Positions 10,901-19,900 of a stretch of 64,000 bases of DNA are shown in pieces. The stretch lies in assembly GCF_044755465.1 (NCBI RefSeq), contig NZ_JBIVRB010000022.1:1-64000 (forward strand), written 5' to 3'. How positions within the stretch are numbered: the stretch's first letter is position 1; each line of letters starts with the position of its first letter. This DNA is from Peterkaempfera sp044755465 (GTDB lineage Bacteria > Actinomycetota > Actinomycetes > Streptomycetales > Streptomycetaceae). Under the pieces are notes generated by a model. It had not been told where the DNA came from, ran no database searches, and saw nothing but the letters and a program-made list of their open reading frames with translations. A program made the position numbers and the translations under genes.

Positions 10901-13900
10901 CCCGGTGAACAGGAACGCCGTACGCCCCGGACCGGACGCCGTGCCCCGGAGCAGCGCCGGATGGTCGGCGCCGGCGGCCAGCGCGTCCAGCGCGCCCAGG
11001 GCGTCGGCCGGGTCGGTGACCAGCACTGCGGCGCGGTGCTCCAGTGCGGCGCGGCCGGCGGTCAGGGTGTGCGCGACGGCGGCCGGTGCGCCGGAGCCCT
11101 CCCGGACGGCGGCGGCGAGCCGCTGGGCCTGGGCGCGCAGCGCTTGCGGGCTGTGCGCGGACAGCGGCCAGATCACCGGCCGGTCGGGCGCGGCCTCCGC
11201 CGTGGCGGGGTCGGCGGGGGCGCTCGGCGGGGCCTGCTCCAGGATGACGTGGGCGTTGGTGCCGCTGATGCCGAAGGACGAGACGGCCGACCGGCGCGGC
11301 CGGTCCTGCTCCGGCCAGGCGGTCTCGGCCAGCAGCAGCCGTACGGCGCCGGTCTCCCAGTCGACGTGCGGGGACGGCTCGTCGACGTGCAGGGTGCGGG
11401 GGAGCAGCCCGTGCCGCATCGCCTGGACCATCTTGATGATGCCGCCCACCCCGGCCGCCGCCTGGGCATGACCGATGTTGGACTTCAGCGAGCCCAGGTG
11501 CAGCGGCTGGTCACCGGTGCGCTCCTGCCCGTACGTCGCCAGCAGGGCCTGCGCCTCGATGGGGTCGCCCAGCCGGGTGCCCGTGCCGTGGGCCTCCACC
11601 GCGTCCACGTCCGAGGGCCGCAGCCCGGCGCTCGCCAGCGCCTGGCGGATGACCCGCTCCTGGGCCGGGCCGTTGGGGGCGGTCAGGCCGTTGCTGGCGC
11701 CGTCCTGGTTGACCGCCGAGCCCCGGACGACCGCGAGAATCCGGTACCCCTCGCGCCGGGCGTCCGACAGCCGGGCCACCAGCAGCAGCCCCACCCCCTC
11801 CGACCAGCCGGTGCCGTCGGCCGCCGCCGCGAACGACTTGCACCGCCCGTCGGGGGAGAGTCCGCGCTGCCGGCTGAACTCGACGAAGGTGTCCGGCCGG
11901 GACATCACCGTCACCCCGCCGGCCAGCGCGAGATCGCATTCGCCCTGGCGCAGCGCCTGGGCGGCCAGGTGCAGCGCGACCAGCGACGACGAGCACGCCG
12001 TGTCGACGGTCACCGCCGGGCCCTCCAGCCCGAAGGTGTACGCGACCCGGCCCGACACCACACTGGAGGTGTTGCCCGTCAGGAGGTAGCCCTCCAGCTC
12101 CTCCGGGGCCCGGGACAGCCGCGACCCGTAGTCGTTGTACATCACCCCGGTGAAGACCCCGGTGCGGCTGCCGCGCACCCGGTGCGGGTCGATCCCCGCC
12201 TGCTCGAAGGTCTCCCAGGCCGTCTCCAGCAGCAGCCGCTGCTGGGGGTCGGCGGCCACCGCCTCCCGGGGGCCGATCCCGAAGAAGTCGGCGTCGAACC
12301 GGCCCGCGTCGTAGAGGAAGCCGCCCTCCCGGGCGTAGGAGGTGCCCGGCCGCTCCGGATCGGGGTCGTAGAGGCCCGCGAGGTCCCAGCCACGGTCGGT
12401 GGGGAAGTCGCCCACGGCGTCGGTGCCCGAGGCGACGAGCCGCCACAGGGCGTCGGGCGAGTCGACCCCGCCGGGGTAGCGGCAGGCCATGCCGACGATC
12501 ACGATCGGGTCGTCGTCCACGGCCGCGCGCCGGACCGGGGTGCCCGCCGTCGCCGCGCCGTCCGGGGCGGCGCCGGGCAGCAGGGTCAGCAGGTACGAGG
12601 CGAGCGCCTGCGGGGACGGGTGGTCGAACACGGCGGTGGTCGGCAGCCGGAGGCCGGTGACCGTACCCAGGCGGTTGCGCAGTTCGACGCCGGTGAGCGA
12701 GTCGAAGCCGAGGTCGCGGAACGCCCGGGAGCCGTCGAGGGTCGCGGGATCGGCGTGGCCCAGCACGGTGGCCACGGTCGTCCGCACCAGCTCGGCCGCC
12801 GCGCGGGCCCGTTCGGCCACCGGCAGGGCGGCGGTGCGCGCCGCCCAGGAGCCGGTGTCCCGGCCGGGCGCGGTCGGTGCCGCCGCCCGGCGCCGCGCGG
12901 TACCCGCCAGGCCGCGCAGCGCCGGCGGCAGCGGCCCGTCCGCCGCCCGCGCCCGGAGCGCGGCCGGGTCGATCCGTACCGGCACCAGCGCCGGGGCCGG
13001 GTCCGCGAGGGCGGCGTCCAGCAGCGCCAGCCCCTCGTCCGGGGTGAGCGGCGCCAGCCCGGAGCGCGACCAGCGGGCCAGCTCCGCCGGCCCCAGCCCG
13101 CCGCCCATGCCGTCGGCCTGGGTCCACAGGCCCCAGGCGAGGGAGGTGGCGGGCAGCCCGAGCCCGTGGCGGTGCTGGGCCAGCGCGTCCAGGCAGGCGT
13201 TGGCGGCGGCGTAGTTGGCCTGCCCGGCGTTTCCGGTCACCCCGGTGACCGAGGAGAAGAGTACGAAGGCGGCCAGGTCGGCGCCCCGGGTCAGCTCGTG
13301 CAGATGCAGCGCGGCGTCGGCCTTGGGCCGCAGGACGGCGTCGAGCCGCTCCTCGGTGAGGCTCTCCACCGTGCCGTCGTCGAGCACGCCCGCCAGATGG
13401 AACACCGCCCCCAGCGGCCGCGCTGCGGGCACGGCGGCCAGGGCCCGGCCGAGCGCCTCGCGGTCGGCCGCGTCGCAGGCGGCGAACCGCACCTCGGCGC
13501 CGGCCGCGCCGAGTTCCCGGGCGAGGGCGGCCGCGCCGGGGGCGCTGTCGCCGGACCGGCTCAGCAGCAGCAGATGGCGGACGCCGTGCCGGGCGACGAG
13601 GTGCCGTACGACGAGCCGGCCGAGCCCGCCGGTGGCTCCGGTGACCAGGACGGTGCGGTCGGTGTAGTCCGGGGCGGTGCGCGGCGCGGCGGGCGGCGCC
13701 GGTGCCAGCCGGGGCACCAGCAGGGCACCTGCCCGCAGGGCGAGTTCGGGTTCGGCGGCGGACGCGCCCGCGAGCGCGGCCGGGCCTTGGCCCGCAGCGA
13801 GGTCCACGTCCGCGTCCACGTCGGCCAGGGCGAAGCGGTCCGGGTGCTCCGCGCGCGCCGAGCGGACCAGCCCCCAGACCGCCCCCGCCCAGGGATCGGT

Positions 13901-16900
13901 GACGGTGTCGCCCGCGACGGCGGCGAGTGCCCCACGGGTGAGGAACAGCAGCCGGGACGCGCCGTACCGGCTGTCGGCCAGCCACTCCCGGACCAGCCGC
14001 AGCGTGTGCACCACCGCCGCGCGCCCTCGGGGCACCGGTACGGCGACGACATCGGGGACAGCGGCCTCATCGGCGGTGCCGTCGGCGGCCAGGTCCGAAA
14101 GCCGCTCCACCAGGACGACGCGGGCGCCGGTGGCGGCGGTGGCCTCGGGAGCAGCGGGCGTCCAGCCGATCCGGTGCGAACCGGCCGACCGGCTCCCCGC
14201 CGCCGCCAGCTCCCGGGGGTCGACCGGCAGCAGGGCGAGCGAGTCGGCGGTCAGGACCGGCCGCCCGGCCGGGTCGGTGGCCGTCAGCGCGCCACCGGAC
14301 GACCAGTGCACGCGCAGCGAGGTCGCCCCGGCCGCGTGCAGTTCCACCCCCGACCAGCTGAACGGCAGCGGCAGCCCGGCCGCGCCCTCCGCCGCGCGGG
14401 CCACCAGCGGATGCAGCGCCGCGTCCAGCAGGGCCGGGTGCAGCGGATACGTCCGGGCGTCCTCCGCCAGCTCCTCGGGCAGGGACAGCTCGGCGTACAG
14501 CTCGCCGTCCAGGCGCCAGGCCGCGCTGACGCCACGGAACGCCCGCCCGTAGCCGTACCCCAGGTCGGCCAGGTGGGCATAGAGCGTCTGCGGGTCGAGC
14601 GGCGTACCACCGGGCGGCGGCCAGGCGCCCGGCTCGCCGGGCGCCGCCGTGGCCGGGGAGAGCAGGCCGGTCGCGTGCCGGGTCCACTCGCTCCCGGCCG
14701 CCGGCCGGGCGTGCACGGTCAGCGGGCGGTGCCCGGCGGCGTCCGGTGCTCCGACGGCGAGTTGCAGCTGCGCCGAGCCGGTCGCCGGCAGGACGAGCGG
14801 GGCGTGCAGGGTCAGCTCCGCCAGCCGGGGTGTGCCGGTGCGGTCGCCCGCGGCGAGCGCGAGGTCCACGAAGGCGGTGCCCGGCAGCAGCGGGCGGCCC
14901 AGGATCTCGTGGTCCGCGAGCCAGGGGTGGGTGTCGAGGGAGAGTTGGCCGGTGAGCAGCAGGCCGCCGTCTTCGGCCAGTTCCACCGCCGCGCCGAGCA
15001 GCGGATGGCCGCCCGAGGCGAGGCCGAGCCCCTCCGGGTCGGCCTGGGCGCGGGTGGGCGGCAGCCAGTGGCGGTCGCGCCGGAAGGGATAGGTGGGCAG
15101 GTCGGCGGCGGCCGGGTCGGCGGTCGGCGGGAGCGTGGCGGCCGGGTCGAAGGCGACGCCCCGCGCGTAGGTGGTGGCCAGGGCCGTGGCGAAGGTGGCC
15201 GCCTCGTCCGCGTCCGCGCGCAGCAGCGGTACGGCCCCGGGGACGAGCGCGGCGAGGACCGCCTGCGGGCCCAGCTCCAGGTAGGTGGTCACCCCGTGGC
15301 CGTCCAGGGCCTGGACGGTGTCGTGGAAGCGGACGGTGTCCCGGATTTGGCGGGCCCAGTGGTCCGGCGAGGTGGGGTCGCCCCCGGTGTGGACGGGGAT
15401 GCGGGGCCGGTGGAAGGTGAGGCCCGCCGCGATCGCGCGGAACTCGTCCAGCACCGGGTCCATGTCGGCGGAGTGGAAGGCGTGGCTGACGGTCAGTTCG
15501 CGGGTCCGGCGCCCCCGGGCGGCGAAGCCGCCGGCCGCCGCCCGCACCGCCGCCGGGTCGCCGGCGAGGACCACGGAGGTGGGGCCGTTGACCGCCGCCA
15601 GGCTGACGCGCGCGTCGAGGAGCGGCAGCACCTCCTCCTCGGTGGCCTCCACGGCGATCATCGCGCCGCCGGGCCGCGCGGCCTGCATCAGCCGGCCGCG
15701 CGCGGCGACCAGCGCGGCGGCGTCCTCCAGCGAGAGGACCCCCGCCGCGTGGGCGGCCGCCAGCTCACCGATCGAGTGCCCCGCCAGGTGGTCGGGCTCC
15801 ACGCCGTGGTGGCGCAGCAGCCGGAACAGCGCGATCTCGACGGCGAAGAGCGCCGGCTGGGTGTAGCGGGTCTCGTCGAGCAGGGCCGCTTCGGGCGAGC
15901 CCGCCCCGGCCAGCACCAGGTCCCGCAGCGGCCGGTCCAGGTGGCCGTCGAACGCCGCGCACACCTCGTCCAGCGCAGCGGCGAAGACGGCATGGACGTG
16001 GTACAGCCCGCGCCCCATCCCGGCGCGCTGGCTGCCCTGCCCGGTGAAGAGGAAGGCCGTACGGGCCGTCCCGGACGCCGTCCCCCGGACCAGCGCCGGA
16101 TCGTCGGCGCCCCGGGAGAGCGCGGCCAGGGCCCGCAGCGCGGCCGCCCGGTCGCCGCCGAGCACCACCGCGCGGTGGTCCAGTGCCGCCCGTCCGCCGG
16201 TCAGCGCCCGTGCCACGGCGGCCGGGTGGAGGTCGGGGTGGGCCAGGACGTACGCGTGCAGCCGTTCGGCCTGTTCCCGCAGCGCCTCGGGGCTGCTCGC
16301 GGACACCGGCCACAGCACGGGGCCGTCCACGCTCCCGTCGGCCGGCCGGGCCGGGGCCGGCCCGGCCGGCCGACGGTGGTCGGGGGACTCCTCCAGGACC
16401 ACATGCGCGTTGGTGCCGCTGATGCCGAACGACGAGACGGCGGCGCGGCGCGGCCGGTCCGCGCGGTCCGGCCAGACCGTGTCACCGGTCAGCAGTTCGA
16501 CCGCGCCGGCCTCCCAGTCGACATGCGGGGACGGCTCATCGATGTGCAGGGTGCGCGGCAGGACGCCGTGCCGCATCGCCTGGACCAGCTTGATGACGCC
16601 GCCGACCCCGGCCGCCGCCTGGGTGTGCCCGATGTTGGACTTCAGCGAGCCCAGCAGCAGCGGCTGCCCGGCCGGGCGGTCCTGCCCGTAGGTGGCGATG
16701 ACGGCCTGCGCCTCGATCGGGTCGCCCAGCTTCGTACCCGTCCCATGGGCCTCCACCGCGTCCACGTCGGCGGGGGAGAGCCCGGCGCCGGCCAGCGCCT
16801 GCCGGATCACCCGCTCCTGCGCGGGGCCGCTGGGGGCGGTGAGACCGTTGCTGGCGCCGTCCTGGTTGATCGCGGAGCCCCGGACCAGCGCGAGCACCCG

Positions 16901-19900
16901 ATGGCCGTTGCGGCGGGCGTCGGACAGCCGCTCGACCAGCAGCAGGCCGACCCCCTCCGCCCAGGCCGTCCCGTCCGCGGCCGTGGCGAAGGGCTTGCAG
17001 CGGCCGTCGGGCGCCAGCCCGCGCTGCCGGCTGAACTCCAGGAACATCCCCGGCGTCGGCATCACGGTCACGCCGCCCGCCAACGCCAGGTCGCATTCGC
17101 CCTGCCGCAGCGCCTGGGCGGCGAGGTGCAGCGCCACCAGGGACGACGAGCAGGCCGTGTCGACGGTGACGGCCGGGCCCTCCAGGCCGAAGGTGTAGGC
17201 GAGGCGGCCGGAGGCGACGCTCGTGGTGCTGCCGGTGAGCAGATAGCCGCCCAGGCCCTCGGCGGGCTCGTGCAGCCGGGGGCCGTAGTCCTGCGCCGTC
17301 GCGCCGATGAAGACCCCGGACGCGGTGCCGCGCAGCCGGTCGGGCGCGATCCCCGCGCGCTCGAACGCCTCCCAGGCGGTGGTGAGCAGCAGCCGCTGCT
17401 GCGGGTCCATGGCCGCCGCCTCGCGGGGGCTGATCCCGAAGTGCGCGGCGTCGAAGTCGCCCGCGCCGTCGAGGAACCCGCCCTCGCGGACGTACGCCGT
17501 CCCGGGGTGGTCGGGATCGGGGTCGTACAGGCCCGCCAGGTCCCATCCCCGGTCCGCCGGGAACGGGCCGATGGCGTCCGTGCCGCTCGCCACCAGGTCC
17601 CACAGGTCCTCGGGCGAGGCCACCCCGCCCGGGTAGCGGCAGGCCATGCCGACGATGGCGATCGGCTCCTCGGCCGCACCCCTCGCACCCGCGTCCGCGC
17701 CAGCCGGGTCCGGGCCGCCGTCCTGGCCGGACAGCCGCTCGTGCAGCAGGCGTACGACGGACTCGGGCGTCGGGTGGTTGTAGACCAGGGCCGCCGGCAG
17801 GGTCAGCCCCGTCGCCGTCTGGAGGCGGTCCCGCAGTTCCAGCCCGGCCAGCGAGTCGAAGCCGAGATCCTTGAAGGCGTGCCGGGCGTCCACGGCGTCC
17901 GCGGTGACATGCCCCAGCACGATCGCCGTCTGCGTACGCACCAGGTCCAGCAGACCGCCGGTGTGCGACCGCTGCGGCGGCGCGGCCACCGGTCCCGGCG
18001 CCTCCAGGGCCGGCGCCCTGCGGACCGGCGCCCCGGCGGCCGGGACGGGCTCCGGGTCCGCCGGGGCGTCGTCCAGCCAGTGCCGTTCGCGCTGGAACGC
18101 GTACGTCGGCAGCGGCACCGCGCCGCCGCCCCGCCCGGCGAGCGCGGGCGCCCAGTCCACCCGGGCGCCGCGCACCTGCGCCCCGGCCAGGGCGGTCAGC
18201 AGGGTCAGCGGTTCGGGCCGGTCGCGCCGCACCCCGGCCAGCAGGGCGGGAGCTTCGGCCGCCGGGGCGTCGGGCCCGGCCGCCAGCGACGCGCGGGCCA
18301 GGGAGGTGAGCACCGCGTCGGGCCCCAGCTCCAGGAAGACCGAGACGCCGTCCTCGCGCAGGGTGCGCAGGCCGTCGTGGAAGCGGACCGCCTCCCGGAT
18401 GTGCCGGGTCCAGTACGCGGGCGAGGCCAGTTCGGCGGCGGTGGCGAAGCCGCCGGTCACATTGGAGACCAGCGGGATGCGGGGCGTACGGAACTCCACG
18501 CCGGTGGCGATCCGGTGGAACTCGTCCAGCACCGCATCCATGTGCGGGGAGTGGAAGGCGTGGCCGACGGCCAGCCTGCGCGTGCGGCGCCCCCGGGCGG
18601 CGAACACCTCCACGACCCGCAGCACCTCCGCCTCGTCGCCGGAGACCACCACGGCGCGCGGTCCGTTGACCGCCGCCACCGCGACCCGGGCGGTGAGCAG
18701 CGGCAGCACCTCGTCCTCGGTGGCCTCGACCGCCGCCATGGCGCCACCGGCCGGGACCGCCTGCATCAGCCGGCCGCGCGCCGCGACGAGCAGCGCCGCG
18801 TCGTCCAGCGAGAGCACCCCCGACACATGCGCGGCCGTCAGCTCGCCGATGGAGTGGCCCGCGAGGCGGTCGGGCCGCAGCCCCAGCTGCCCGACGAGCC
18901 GGAAGAGGGCCGTCTCCAGGGCGAACAGCGCGGGCTGGGTGTAGCGGGTCTCCTCCAGCAGGGCGGCTTCGGGGCTGCCCTCCGCGGCGAAGGCCACCTC
19001 GCGCAGCGGCCGGTCGAGGTGCGGGTCGAGCGCCGCGCACACCTCGTCGAAGGCCGCGGCGAACTCCGGGAAGGCCGCGTGGAGTCCGCGTCCGGCCCCG
19101 GCGCGCTGGCTGCCCTGCCCGGTGAACAGGAACGCCGTACGCCCCGGACCGGACGCCGTGCCCCGGACGACCGCCGGGTCGTCCACCCCGGCGGCCAGCG
19201 CCTCGATGCCGCGCAGCAGCCCGGCGGCGTCGTCCGCCACCACCACGGCGCGTTCGTCGAACAGCGTCCGGGTCGCGGCCAGCGAGTACGCCGTGTCGAG
19301 CGGCCGGACGGCGGGAGCGCCGCCGAGCCGGTCCCGCAGCCGGGCGGCCTGCCCGCGCAGCGCCCGGCCGTCCCGCGCCGACACCACCCAGGGCAGCGGC
19401 GCGGACCCGCGCCCGCCGCTCTCCGGCCCGGCGGCGGCGTCGGGCGCCGCCGGCTCCGGGAAGGCCGGTTCCGCCACCACCACATGGCAGTTGGTGCCGC
19501 CCATGCCGAAGGAGCTCACCCCCGCCACCAGCGGCAGGTCCTCCCGGGGCCAGGGGCCCTCCTCGGTACGCACCCGCAGACCCAGTTCCGCCAGCGGGAT
19601 CGCCGGATTGGGCCGCTCGAAGTGCAGGCTCGCCGGAATCCGGCGGTGGGCCACCGACAGCGCGGCCTTCAGCAGCCCCACCAGCCCCGCCGCGCCCTCC
19701 AGATGGCCCACGTTCGTCTTGGCCGAGCCCACCAGCAGCGGCGAACCGGCAGGACGCCCCGCGCCGAGGGCCGCGCCCAGGGCCGCCGCCTCGACGGGGT
19801 CGCCGACCGGCGTCCCGGTGCCGTGCAGCTCGACGTACTGGACCGCGTCCGCCGCCGTGCCCGCACGGGCGTGGGCTTCGCGGACCACCGCCTCCTGCGC

